The position numbers and the translations under genes were made by a program. From Pyxidicoccus sp. MSG2 (GTDB lineage Bacteria > Myxococcota > Myxococcia > Myxococcales > Myxococcaceae): a stretch of 64,000 nt of DNA. Below, in pieces: positions 8,265 through 16,115 of the stretch. How positions within the stretch are numbered: position 1 is the stretch's first letter; each line of letters opens with the position of its first letter. A model generated the notes under the pieces. The model made no database searches and was not told where the DNA came from. It worked only from the letters and a program-made list of their open reading frames with translations. The stretch is from positions 9,194,001 through 9,258,000 of the forward strand of contig NZ_JAPNKC010000001.1 of assembly GCF_026626705.1 (NCBI RefSeq). Direction: 5' to 3'.

Positions 8265-8720
8265 CTATTTCGGACCCAGCGTCATGAGTACCTCCGCAAC
8301 GCCGTCCGCGTGCTGCGGGTTCTCCTGGGCCACCGTGCGGAAGCCACACTTCTCGAGGACGCGGATCGACCCAACGTTGTGGACGGCGACCCATGCATGG
8401 AGCGGACGACTCGGCTCGAGCACGAGGAACTCCGAGAGCGCCTGTGTCGCGATGCCCTTGCCCCAGTGCTCGCGACCCATCCAATAGGCGACGAGCCGCT
8501 TGCCATCCTGTTCCCAAGTGCCGATGTACCCAGCGACCCATCCGTCGACGACGATGGTGCGGTTCACGTTCTCGGGGCGGAGAACGTTCGTGCGCCAGTG
8601 GGTCAGGAAGGCATCGCGTTCCCGCGACGGGAATGCGGCCATGTGCAGCGCGACTGCGTCCCGCTGGTGCTCGAAGAAGATCGGGAGGTCATCATCCGTT
8701 ACGTTGCGCAGGGTCACCAA
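8265..8720 (-). CDS. GNAT-family N-acetyltransferase
   Basis: A 151-aa acyl-CoA transferase of the RimJ/RimL-like GNAT type. The start LRNVTDDDLPIFFEHQ is typical. The acetyl-CoA loop is in YWMGREHWGKGIATQAL, and the distal motif is HNVGSIRVLEKCGFR. TTG at 8720 and GTG at 8717 are both possible starts; GGAG lies six and nine bases upstream, respectively. The substrate is not evident. It is the last chromosomal gene before the tRNA-fragment boundary of the island. Confidence 0.92.
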   Translation of the reverse strand: MVTLRNVTDDDLPIFFEHQRDAVALHMAAFPSRERDAFLTHWRTNVLRPENVNRTIVVDGWVAGYIGTWEQDGKRLVAYWMGREHWGKGIATQALSEFLVLEPSRPLHAWVAVHNVGSIRVLEKCGFRTVAQENPQHADGVAEVLMTLGPK

Positions 8721-8810
8721 GAGAGTCTCCGTGAGCCGAGTGACGAGCCGATTCTAGCCAGGGGATCCACGCTGGGGGCGCTGCTGCGCCTCCCGCCTCA
8801 GCGCCCCAGT

Positions 8811-8889
8811 GGAGATTCCCGATGCGCTGAGCGGGGTAGGGGAGTGGGCCCTCCTGGATTCGAATCAGGGACCCATCGGTCATGAGCCG
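8811..8889 (-). repeat. partial duplicate of tRNA-Ile2(CAU) 3' part plus flank (candidate attachment-site remnant)
   Basis: On the minus strand this carries the anticodon arm, T arm, acceptor 3' strand and ~34 bases of 3' flank of the tRNA at 16116-16188. The T-arm/acceptor part is nearly identical; the flank has a few changes. The match stops at 8889 beside the anticodon arm, so this copy cannot be a functional tRNA. It forms a direct repeat with 16081-16160. Confidence 0.8.
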
Positions 8890-8997
8890 GGGGTGGGGCG
8901 GGTTGGCAGGGGCTCGCAGGCCCTGGCACTGGCTCGCAACCTGCGGAAAGGACTGAGAGGCCCGTGGGCGGCTAACGGTAGCGTGTGCCCTGGAAAG

Positions 8998-9350
8998 GTG
9001 TGGCAGGGGAGGAGCGGATGGAGGGAGCGCCGGTGGGCGTACCGGCGGAGGCCGCCGGAGGGGGCGGTGCTGTACGAGGCGGTGAAGGACTACCTGGCCA
9101 CGCTGCTGGCGGAGGCGAGCGAGGTGGGGCGCGGCCTGCCCCGGTACGTGGAGCGGGACTTCGCCCGGTACCTGGAGTGCGGAGTGCTGGCGCACGGCTT
9201 CGCGCGAGACTACGGCGTGCAGGTGTTCACCTTCGGGGACCAGTGCCACTTCGTCCCCTTCGGAGAGATGGTGCCCAGCGGCGACAACCGCGTGACGCTG
9301 AGCTCCACCGCGACTACATGGTGGGCGAGCTCAAGTCTGGACGGCTGTAG
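8998..9350 (+). pseudogene. chimeric remnant beginning with an IS91-type transposase N-terminus
   Basis: A frame from about 8998 reads YRRRPPEGAVLYEAVKDYLA ... LPRYVERDFARYLECGVLAHGFAR. This matches the zinc-binding N-terminal start of IS91/IS801-type rolling-circle transposases. The expected Cys-rich continuation (SCKGRGxCPSC) is absent. From ~9215 the frame changes into unrelated sequence (VFTFGDQCHFVPFGEMVPSG). After a further shift near 9303 it ends ELHRDYMVGELKSGRL at 9350. It is non-functional. Confidence 0.6.
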
Positions 9351-9447
9351 ACCTCGCGCATCACGGCGGCGAGCAGATGAAACCGTCCGTGGTGGTCTCC
9401 CGCGCGGCGACCTGCCAACCTCCTCCTGCAATCAGACAGGAGGAGTC

Positions 9448-9753
9448 ATGACCGTTCCCGTGCGAATCAAGGTCTTCGTGGACGGAGTCCTGGTCGGCAA
9501 CCACCAGTACACCCTGCCAGTCATCCGGATTGGCAGGTCGCCCGGAATGGACCTGTTCCTCGACGACCGGGCAGCCACCCGCACGCACTGCATCATCGAC
9601 ACGCTGGGCGATGGCACCCTGCTCCTGCGGGACGCCGGTGGCGCGAATGGCACGTTCCTCAACGGAAAGTGCATCAAGGAGAGTCCCCTCTCCGTCGGAG
9701 ACGAAATCCGCGTGGGCAAGACAACCCTGCGCGTGGAGGACCCTGGTGCGTGA
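9448..9753 (+). CDS. stand-alone FHA-domain protein
   Basis: A 101-aa protein made of one forkhead-associated domain, which binds phosphothreonine. The diagnostic residues are visible: IGRSPG, TRTHCIID and GGANGTFLNG. The ATG at 9448 follows AGGAGGAG. There is no kinase or effector domain in the same chain. Myxobacteria have many Ser/Thr kinases, so it is probably an adaptor. It sits inside the island with remnants on both sides. Confidence 0.9.
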   Translation: MTVPVRIKVFVDGVLVGNHQYTLPVIRIGRSPGMDLFLDDRAATRTHCIIDTLGDGTLLLRDAGGANGTFLNGKCIKESPLSVGDEIRVGKTTLRVEDPGA

Positions 9754-10279
9754 GCACGAGCGCGACGCCCGGCGCCGGTAGAGGTGCGCGCCCGTGCGCA
9801 GCACGAAGGCCAGCACCGCGGCCACCGGCCCGAGCCAGTTCCCCCACGCGAGTGCGAGCGACGACAGCGGCGCGGTGACGGGCACGCGCATCACCCGCCC
9901 GGAGCGCTGGTTGTCATCCACCTCGGCCCGCACTGCGCCGACGAGAAGCTCGAGGCCGAGGAACTCTCGGAGCTCCTGCACCACATCGCTCAACTGCGGC
10001 CTCTGGCGCCGGACGCCTGGCGGGAGCATGTCGCATGGTTGTATGCGGATGACCACCGGTGGAACCGCCAGGATGCCGCCGAGCACCTGCCTCCGATGCT
10101 GGGGTTGCCGCCGCGCGCGGTAGAGCCCCAACCGGACGAAAGCGCGGCGACTGCGAAGGCGAGGCGGACGTGCATGGGCTCCTCCTGGAGTCGGATTTCG
10201 GACAGCATGGAGCGGAAGGGGCCCTCCTCAATGCCCTGAACGCCGTGAGGACACCGAATCACCGAACCAGGGAGCTGAC
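9754..10279. other. region with a degraded minus-strand reading frame
   Basis: About 526 bases have no intact gene. On the minus strand, ATG near 10173 starts MHVRLAFAVAAL. After a one-base shift the frame continues FVRLGLYRARRQPQ ... LSDVVQELREFLGLELLVG ... GNWLGPVAAVLAFVL to ~9780. That resembles a small membrane protein gene broken by a frameshift. I cannot name a family. Confidence 0.3.
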
Positions 10280-10663
10280 ATGCGATTGCAGTACCTCAAT
10301 CCCAGAGCCCCCGTCTTCCAGGATGCCGCAGGCCAACGCACGGTGGTTCCGATGGAGCGCCTCGCCGCGGTTCCAACCGCCTCGGAGCTGACCCTCTCCT
10401 CGTTCAAGGCGGAGCAGTTCAACGCCTCCATCATGCTGGAGCTGGGCTTCTCGTCGATGCAGGGCCGCAGCGACAGCACCTACGACTTCTACATGTTCGC
10501 CTTCTCGTTCGCCTCGCCCATGCTGAGCATCGAGAACGTGCAGGGCATCGACCGGGCCTTCGAGTACGGAACGTCGGCCCGCATCGCCATCAGCGTGGCG
10601 CGGACCACGGCCACCGCCTCGCTCAACCTGGCCGGGCTCGCCCCCATGAGCCAGGTCCTATGA
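10280..10663 (+). CDS. unknown protein, first gene of a coupled pair
   Basis: A 127-aa soluble protein with no signal peptide, starting MRLQYLNPRAPVFQDAAG after AGGGAG. It is rich in Phe, Ser and Ala in a beta-like pattern (STYDFYMFAFSFASPMLSIE, SARIAISVARTTATASLNL). I recognise no domain. Its stop overlaps the next start (ATGA at 10660-10663). Either the two are coupled, or they are halves of a single ancestral gene split by a frameshift. Confidence 0.6.
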   Translation: MRLQYLNPRAPVFQDAAGQRTVVPMERLAAVPTASELTLSSFKAEQFNASIMLELGFSSMQGRSDSTYDFYMFAFSFASPMLSIENVQGIDRAFEYGTSARIAISVARTTATASLNLAGLAPMSQVL

Positions 10664-11148
10664 CGCTGGCCACCATCGCCGCGGACTGCACCGTCAGCGG
10701 CCCGGGCTCGGCCTTCCAGGCGTCCGTCATCGGAATCGACGCCGCGGCGCTGCTGCGCGAAGTCCCAGGCCTGGCGACGGTGATGGGTCCCTTCGACATG
10801 GACAAGTACCAGGAGCTGGGCATGGTCCAGACGCAGCTCGGCGAGTACATCCAGGACAACGTCGCGGCCCTGCGGCCCCAGTTGCTGGAAGTCGAGGTGG
10901 ACCTGTCGAAAGTCACCGCGCCGTACGCCAACTCACCGTCCACGCTGCTGGGCATGTCGGGCATCCAGAACGGGAAGACGGAGCAGCAGGCGTGGGCCAA
11001 GCGCCCGACGCCCGACAAGCTGCCAGCGGGCATGTCCGTCGACGAGGCGCTGGTCAAGGACATGTACGACGCGCTCGGCGTCGACGACAGCCAGCCGACC
11101 TCGTCCCAGAAGGCGGCCGCCGCGAAGTCGACGTTCCGCGGCGAGTAG
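10660..11148 (+). CDS. unknown protein, second gene of a coupled pair
   Basis: A 162-aa protein whose beginning TLATIAADCTVSGPGSAFQA continues the beta-rich style of the upstream protein. An alpha-helical part follows (MDKYQELGMVQTQLGEYIQD) and then a charged tail ending KSTFRGE. No signal peptide, membrane segment or known motif is visible. It overlaps the upstream gene by four bases and is followed by a strong hairpin (11191-11219), supporting a two-gene transcript. Confidence 0.6.
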   Translation: MTLATIAADCTVSGPGSAFQASVIGIDAAALLREVPGLATVMGPFDMDKYQELGMVQTQLGEYIQDNVAALRPQLLEVEVDLSKVTAPYANSPSTLLGMSGIQNGKTEQQAWAKRPTPDKLPAGMSVDEALVKDMYDALGVDDSQPTSSQKAAAAKSTFRGE

Positions 11149-11190
11149 TCCGTCCGTACCACGCGGCGCCATCTCCGGCGCGGAGTGGGA

Positions 11191-11219
11191 GGCCGGGCTT
11201 CGTGGCTTGAAGCCCGGCC
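11191..11219 (+). terminator. strong hairpin after the unknown gene pair
   Basis: A perfect 11-bp stem, GGCCGGGCTTC / GAAGCCCGGCC, with a seven-base loop lies 43 bases after the stop. There is no T-tract, so it may stabilise the RNA end or terminate inefficiently. Confidence 0.55.
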
Positions 11220-11441
11220 GGGAGGGTGAACGCACTCCAGCCGCAGCCAAGGCGCGCCAGCCAGCGGCCTGGGAGCACGGCGTTGGCAGGGGTGTGCCTG
11301 AAGGGGGCTGCAGGGTCGCTCCACCGGAAAGGCGCATCGGCTTGGGGGCCCCCTCCAGCAGCCCTCTTGCCCCGCGGTGCCCCGGGCCGCTCCCCGCAAC
11401 AGGGCCCTCATCCTTCCTATGGGCTGGCTGGCACCAGATCG

Positions 11442-11453
11442 TACTTTCAAGTA
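11442..11453. promoter_or_regulatory. candidate TetR operator palindrome
   Basis: A perfect inverted repeat TACTT-TC-AAGTA upstream of the TetR-family gene, in a locally AT-richer patch. TetR regulators commonly bind short palindromes in their own promoters. No experimental support. Confidence 0.35.
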
Positions 11454-11536
11454 TCTACATGGTTCCAAGTCCTGTTCGCCTGGCGTTCGGTGGCTTGAGC
11501 TGTCCCTGGCGTGGTAGTCCCTGAACAGGTCCGCGG

Positions 11537-12142
11537 ATGAAGAACGAAGAGAGCACGCAGAGCCGCCGCCAGCCGCGGCAGGAGCGCTCGCGGCAGACGG
11601 TGGAGGCCGTCCTCGATGCCGTCCCCAGAGTGCTCAAGAGGCACGGGGCCGGAGCGGTCACCACCAACCGCATTGCGGAGGTGGCGGGGGTCAGCATCGG
11701 CTCCCTGTACCAGTACTTCCCGGACAAGCAGGCCATCTTCAATGCGCTTCATGAGCGCCATGTGGAGGATGTGAAGCACAGGATGGAACGTGCCGTGGCA
11801 CAATGCGCGTCGAGTACCCTCGACGAGTTTGCGGCCTGCCTGGTGGAAGGACTGGCGGATGCCCACCTCGTAGAGCCTGAGCTCCACGAGATGATCTCCG
11901 CCGCAGTCCCGGCTTCCTCGCTCGGGTTCAAGGAAGCCCTTCAGATGGCATTCGAGCTGGTGATTCCATCGCCCGAGGTCGGCACGTCCCGCCCGCATGC
12001 GGGCGACCGGAGGTTGTTCGTCCTGCCTCACCTGGTCGAGGCGCTGGTACACGCTGTGCCCCAGGCGCGCCCTCCCTTCACGGTTGATCGCGCCAAGGGC
12101 GAAGTCATCCGGACGGTCCTCCATTACCTGGACCGGCCATGA
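11537..12142 (+). CDS. TetR/AcrR-family transcriptional regulator
   Basis: A 201-aa repressor-type protein. The N-terminal helix-turn-helix covers residues ~15-62 with TTNRIAEVAGVSIGSLYQYF, the TetR signature, followed by DKQAIFNAL. The C-terminal ligand-binding domain resembles AcrR C-terminal families. The gene ends four bases before the convergent NmrA-family gene, a likely target along with its own promoter, though target choice is inference. Confidence 0.93.
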   Translation: MKNEESTQSRRQPRQERSRQTVEAVLDAVPRVLKRHGAGAVTTNRIAEVAGVSIGSLYQYFPDKQAIFNALHERHVEDVKHRMERAVAQCASSTLDEFAACLVEGLADAHLVEPELHEMISAAVPASSLGFKEALQMAFELVIPSPEVGTSRPHAGDRRLFVLPHLVEALVHAVPQARPPFTVDRAKGEVIRTVLHYLDRP

Positions 12143-12146
12143 CCCC

Positions 12147-12998
12147 TCACTGAAAGGCTTCGGCGTTCTGATTGAGCCAGCGGTCGAAGGCGAGCGGCTT
12201 GCGGCCGAGGATCCGCTCAACGCCGTCAGAGACAGTCGTCAGTCTGCCGTCTCGGATGGCACGCCAGATGTCCACAAGAGCGTCCGCATACTGACGGCCA
12301 CCCCCGTATGCGAGTGCAGCCTCGTGGGCTTCTTCGTCTGAGAGCTCCTCGTAGCGGACCTCCTTCCCAATGACCGCGCCAATCCTGGCCGCCATGGCGG
12401 CGTAGCTCAGCGCCTCGGGTCCGGTGACCACCAGTGACTCTCCTCTGTGCTCGCCCGTCGTGAGTGCGTGAGTGATGACGTCGGCGAGGTCGTCGGGATG
12501 AATGAATGCGATCCTCCCTTGCCCGGTAGAGGAACGGAGGACCCCCTCCGTGGCAATCGACTGAGCCCAACCGAGCACGTTCGACATGAAGGCGGCTGAC
12601 TGGATGAACGTGTACGGCATGCCACTCTGCCGGACCGCGTCCTCGCCGCGCGCGTGCCATGGGCCGGTTCCCACCCCGGTCCGGACGTCCAGCGTCGAGA
12701 GCTTCACCAGGTGCTTGACACCCGCATCCACAGCGACCTGAACGACGACTCGGTCCCGACCGGCGAGGCGTGGCCCGCTGTTGAGGAGAAACACGCCGTC
12801 GCTGCCGGCGAGTGCCTTCTGTAGAGCGGGGCCTGGCCTGGCCAGGTCGCCGACGTGCACGTCAACCTCGTCGCCGAACAGCGCCCGTGCTCGGGCTGCA
12901 TCCCGGACAAAGACGCGGGGACGATGCCCACCTCTGATGAGGCGATGGGTGACGAGAGAGCCGATATTACCTGTCGCGCCAGTCACCAAGAATGTCAT
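12147..12998 (-). CDS. NmrA-like NAD(P)-binding oxidoreductase or sensor
   Basis: A 283-aa atypical short-chain dehydrogenase. The nucleotide-binding motif VTGATGNIGSLV sits at residues ~5-16 (G-x-x-G-x-x-G). KLSTLDV occupies the position of the classical Ser. The active-site YxxxK is not conserved, as in NmrA/QOR2-like proteins. C-terminal PDDLADVITHAL and DRWLNQNAEAF are typical. The start overlaps the end of the SGNH hydrolase gene by four bases, so the two form an operon. Confidence 0.92.
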   Translation of the reverse strand: MTFLVTGATGNIGSLVTHRLIRGGHRPRVFVRDAARARALFGDEVDVHVGDLARPGPALQKALAGSDGVFLLNSGPRLAGRDRVVVQVAVDAGVKHLVKLSTLDVRTGVGTGPWHARGEDAVRQSGMPYTFIQSAAFMSNVLGWAQSIATEGVLRSSTGQGRIAFIHPDDLADVITHALTTGEHRGESLVVTGPEALSYAAMAARIGAVIGKEVRYEELSDEEAHEAALAYGGGRQYADALVDIWRAIRDGRLTTVSDGVERILGRKPLAFDRWLNQNAEAFQ

Positions 12999-13834
12999 TG
13001 AACGCGGCTCCAGGTTCGCAGGAGCTCAAGGACGACCTTTCGCTGACCGGCAAGCGAAAGGTGCAGGCCATCCTCCGTGAAGAGCTCAGGCGGTGGAGAT
13101 GCGTCGAAGGCCGCAAAGAGGTCGACCGTGGGCTCCTCGAGGGCACGGATGGCCTCCGCGACACGGCGGACGTCCTCGTTGCGGAAGTGGACTCCGAAGC
13201 GGGACAGCCCCCAGTGCTTCGACACGCGATCCTCAAGGACCGGGGGAGGCGTAATCCACAGGCGACGTGCCTGCGTCCCCTGTGCAGCACGGGAGCGAAG
13301 CTCCTCGAGGTTGCGCGCAGTCTCACGGGCGTCAACGAGAGTCTTGCCCGCGTTCGGGCCTTGAGTCCGCGCGTCATTCACGCCGATGAAGAAGATGATC
13401 CAATCCGGCTCCTGGATGAGGGCGTTCCCTATCCGCACCAACCCATGCGTGGTCGTCTCACCGCCTACAGCGTTGATGGCCACTGAGACTTCATCATGGG
13501 GACGCTGAGCCGCCACCAGCTCCTGGAGAATGACCGCCCAGGATTGAGGATCCGCCGTGTGACTGTCGCCGAACGTGACGATGCGTGCGCTCTTGCGCAA
13601 CGGTAGTCTTTCCATCATCCGGCTGAATTCGGGTTCCGCGAGCAGCCCCTGTGCGGCTTCTCTTGCGCCCTTCTTGCTCTGAGCGAGCTCGGCGCGGTAC
13701 GTCTCCGGCTCGAGGCCGAGCAAGGCGGCGCACGTCTCGGCAGATACTTTGCCGCCGCCCGGAAGCGACGAGACGGTCCTCTCCGGTTGAAGGACCTTCA
13801 CGAGCCAGCGCCTCTGTTCAGTTGACCATTCCAT
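12995..13834 (-). CDS. SGNH/GDSL-family hydrolase
   Basis: A protein of 279 aa from the ATG at 13834, with GGAG nine bases upstream; ATG at 13843 is also possible. An N-terminal helical segment of ~75 residues precedes the SGNH domain. Block I is IVTFGDSHTAD (Ser nucleophile), block III is FFIGVNDAR (Asn), and block V is EDGLHLSLAGQ (Asp/His). It likely hydrolyses an ester in a lipid or polysaccharide. There is no signal peptide. It is translationally coupled to the NmrA-like gene downstream. Confidence 0.9.
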   Translation of the reverse strand: MEWSTEQRRWLVKVLQPERTVSSLPGGGKVSAETCAALLGLEPETYRAELAQSKKGAREAAQGLLAEPEFSRMMERLPLRKSARIVTFGDSHTADPQSWAVILQELVAAQRPHDEVSVAINAVGGETTTHGLVRIGNALIQEPDWIIFFIGVNDARTQGPNAGKTLVDARETARNLEELRSRAAQGTQARRLWITPPPVLEDRVSKHWGLSRFGVHFRNEDVRRVAEAIRALEEPTVDLFAAFDASPPPELFTEDGLHLSLAGQRKVVLELLRTWSRVQ

Positions 13835-14293
13835 GTGCTCCATCTCCGGTGACTGGGGAGGCATAGAGGTACCGGACAGGGGCCGCACGGTCAGCTCGCG
13901 TTGCCCCGCGGCCAAACCCTTGAAATGACTCCTTCCTTACGCAGCGGCGAGTGACTTGCTCAGGTTCCACGCCCAAACGCGCAGCGGTCGTGCTCGCGGA
14001 GGCCCGTGATCGTCAGGCCATCAGCCGTCATTGGGGAATGAGACATAGGTCCTTGGCCCGGATTCTCGCCCTTGTGACGGGCCGGGGAGCCCGCCCCCGA
14101 GGCGAGAGCAAGCGAGCAGGCGCCGTCTTCCACCGCGCCGCGCACCGCCGAGGCCGAGTAACACCGCATAAGAAAGCGGCGCTGGGGTGAACTGTCCTTC
14201 AGCGGAAGTCCAACCCTCCCTGGGGCGCGGCTTGTACCACCAGGACCCGTACCCCACACTACGGCCCCGTGCTCTCCCCATAGGAAGGTGGAC
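13835..14293. other. gene-free stretch inside the island
   Basis: About 459 bases between the SGNH hydrolase and a short secretory leader on the opposite strand. Open frames on both strands have poor codon bias and no convincing ribosome-binding site. I see no defined element. Confidence 0.35.
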
Positions 14294-14464
14294 ATGTTTC
14301 GGTATTGGACCGGCATGTCTTCGTTGCTCTCCGTCTGTGCGCTGACAGGCTTTGTCGCCTCTCACACGGCGGTAGCGGCGGAGTCCGCGACGTGTCAGCC
14401 CATCACCCTCTCAAATGTCATACCTCCGCCGATACCTTCTCGCATGTGCTTTTTTCCTGCATGA
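14294..14464 (+). CDS. short secreted peptide or truncated secretory protein
   Basis: A 56-codon frame preceded by AGGAAGG at good spacing. It begins with a convincing signal peptide (MFRYWTGMSSLLSVCALTGF...HTAVAAES) and continues for about 26 residues with two Cys, ending at TGA. The 3' end coincides with a change to AT-rich sequence. I favour the 5' end of a larger secreted-protein gene cut off by insertion or deletion, but a short secreted peptide is possible. Confidence 0.5.
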   Translation: MFRYWTGMSSLLSVCALTGFVASHTAVAAESATCQPITLSNVIPPPIPSRMCFFPA

Positions 14465-14666
14465 CAAGTAACCTCTTCAACACCATCGCACCACATCAAT
14501 ATGTTATGGTTATGCTGTTTTGTGTTTGAAGTGAAATTACATTATTTCGTCATTTGCTTCTGGTGCTGTTGCATCGACCTGCTTCTATAGACAAGGCATT
14601 CTCGGCACGCTTCGCAGGCTCAAGAGGCGATTTCTCGGCGTAAACACATTGGAAGGAGAACGTCAG

Positions 14667-15143
14667 ATGAACCTCAGATTGACCATATCGTGCATAGCAC
14701 TTGTTGCAGCCGGTTTTGTACAACCAGCTCTCGCAGGCGACGGTAACGATCAGGGTAACGATCAGGGAGCAAACGGGACGTCCTACATCGCAACCATTAC
14801 GGATTCGAATGGAAATTTCGCCTCTCGCGGTGTCATCACGTTACACAGCGATCACACGATGTCGGTGATAGATTCCGCACAAGGAGGCCCGCAATTCTTC
14901 TTCAGCAGCCAACTCGGCGCGTGGCGTGTGGGCCGCAACGGAGTGGTAACCGGCAGAACGATCGACTTCGACTTCCCAAACGCGGACATTGCACGCTTGG
15001 ATTACACCATTCGCTTTGGAGCGAATGGTAGTGCCACGGGCACAATCACGCTCACAGTCTTCCCCATTCACGCAAACCCACTTGACGGCGGCGGAACCGT
15101 CGTAGGGACATTTACCTTCACCGCCTACTCGATTGCGCCCTAG
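14667..15143 (+). CDS. secreted protein of unknown function, atypically AT-rich
   Basis: A 158-aa protein with a signal peptide ending at QPALAG and GGAAGGAGAAC upstream of the ATG. The mature protein begins with a short repeat (GDGNDQGNDQGANG), then a beta-sandwich-like region (SYIATITDSNGNFASRGVIT, HSDHTMSVID, TGTITLTVF, GTFTFTAYSIAP). No Cys is present. Codon use (many A/T third positions) is unlike its neighbours, indicating acquisition from a lower-GC source. The family is not recognised. Confidence 0.8.
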   Translation: MNLRLTISCIALVAAGFVQPALAGDGNDQGNDQGANGTSYIATITDSNGNFASRGVITLHSDHTMSVIDSAQGGPQFFFSSQLGAWRVGRNGVVTGRTIDFDFPNADIARLDYTIRFGANGSATGTITLTVFPIHANPLDGGGTVVGTFTFTAYSIAP

Positions 15144-15267
15144 CAGGTTAGAGCGACCGAGACATCTGCGAGACCAGGTGTTGCTAACAGGCGCAATGCT
15201 GCGTCAGAGAAGCGTCGTATAGGCGATGCACTGAGAAGTTGCCACCACCAGTCTCCAAAGCCATGAG

Positions 15268-15301
15268 GACATTGGGCGCTGCGCAAAGAGCGCCCAATGT
15301 C
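15268..15301 (+). terminator. perfect 13-bp stem hairpin downstream of the AT-rich secreted gene
   Basis: GACATTGGGCGCT pairs exactly with AGCGCCCAATGTC around an eight-base loop (GCGCAAAG). It lies 124 bases after the stop and 87 bases before the IS3 remnant. It could be a terminator for the imported gene or an end structure of a mobile sequence; no T-tract follows. Confidence 0.45.
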
Positions 15302-15387
15302 TCTCCCAATAACCATTGCCGAGCTTGGCTGGTCCAATGAGAGTCCCCCGCTTCCGTGGACACCCCGATGTGATGGAAGGGTGTTCG

Positions 15388-16000
15388 ATGTCGGAGAGCG
15401 AGAAGAAGAGGCGGCAGCGGCGTAGCTTCAACCCGGAGTTCAAGGCCGGGCGGTGAAGCTGGTGCTGGAGGAGGGCAAGTCCGTCGCGGAGGTTGCGCGG
15501 GACCTCGACCTGACCGAGACGGCCTTCCGCAGGTGGGTGGAACAGGCGAAGACGGCTTCATGTGCCGCCAGTTGGGCGTTTCCCGCTCCGGTTATTACGC
15601 CTGGGCGAAGAGACCCGAGTCGCAGCGCGAGAAGAGCGACCGCGAGCTGACGGTAGAGGTGGCGGCCATTCATCAGGAGAGCCGCGGCACCTACGGCAGT
15701 CCTCGCGTGCACGCGGAGCTGCGCGCACGGGGCCGGCGCATCTCCGAGAAGCGCGTCGCGCGCCTCATGCGGCAGGAGGGCCTGGCGGCCCGCCGAAGGC
15801 GCCCCTTCGTGCGGACCACCGATAGCAAGCACGCCATCCGGTCGCTCCCAACGTGGTGGCTCGCGACTTCCGGCCTCCCGAGCCCAACTGCACCTGGGCG
15901 GGCGATATCACCTATGGCCACCTCGACGTCGAGGACATGCGCGCGGGCTTGGAGCAGCTCAGCTTCCGGCCCGCCGAGGAGTCCCATGCAGCGGTGCTCC
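15388..16000 (+). pseudogene. IS3-family transposase remnant (orfA/orfB fragments)
   Basis: ATG at 15388 starts an OrfA-like helix-turn-helix reading frame (SESEKKRRQRRSFNPEFKAG). It breaks at a TGA and resumes in another frame (VKLVLEEGKSVAEVARDLDL...FRRWVEQAK). A deletion then joins it to OrfB (CRQLGVSRSGYYAWAKRPES...YGSPRVHAELRARGRRISEKR). The OrfB frame shifts again near 15850 (VARDFRPPEPNCTWAGDITY), losing most of the DDE domain. The TGGACACCCC at ~15355 may be part of the left terminal repeat. It is inactive. Confidence 0.85.
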
Positions 16001-16115
16001 CGCTGGCCGTGGGCGGCCCGCATGGTGCGCCGGTGGTGCGGAACTCGGCTGAGGCGGATTTTCGCCCCGGTGCCTCGGTAGAGATTCCCGAGTCGGTGCG
16101 CGGGGTTGAGGGGAG

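Larger units (their letters stand above)
11149..11536. other. intergenic region upstream of the TetR gene
   Basis: The 388 bases contain the hairpin at 11191-11219 and a 5-2-5 palindrome TACTT-TC-AAGTA at 11442-11453, 83 bases before the TetR start. The middle has open frames without ribosome-binding sites, which I do not call. Confidence 0.4.
8890..16115. mobile_element. tRNA-associated genomic island (decayed)
   Basis: This segment lies between a 3' fragment of tRNA-Ile2 and the intact tRNA gene, as expected after site-specific integration at a tRNA 3' end. It contains remnants of two transposase types, several genes of patchy distribution and visibly AT-richer DNA at ~14460-15190. No intact integrase was seen, so mobility is probably lost, or the island may be a product of another recombination between tRNA copies. 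Confidence 0.5.

Noticed and set aside
8845..8889. second tRNA gene
   Set aside because: It lacks the 5' acceptor strand and D arm, so it is only a fragment.
13951..14365. short frames on both strands between the SGNH hydrolase and the secretory leader
   Set aside because: Low-complexity Arg/Gly/Pro translations without start signals.
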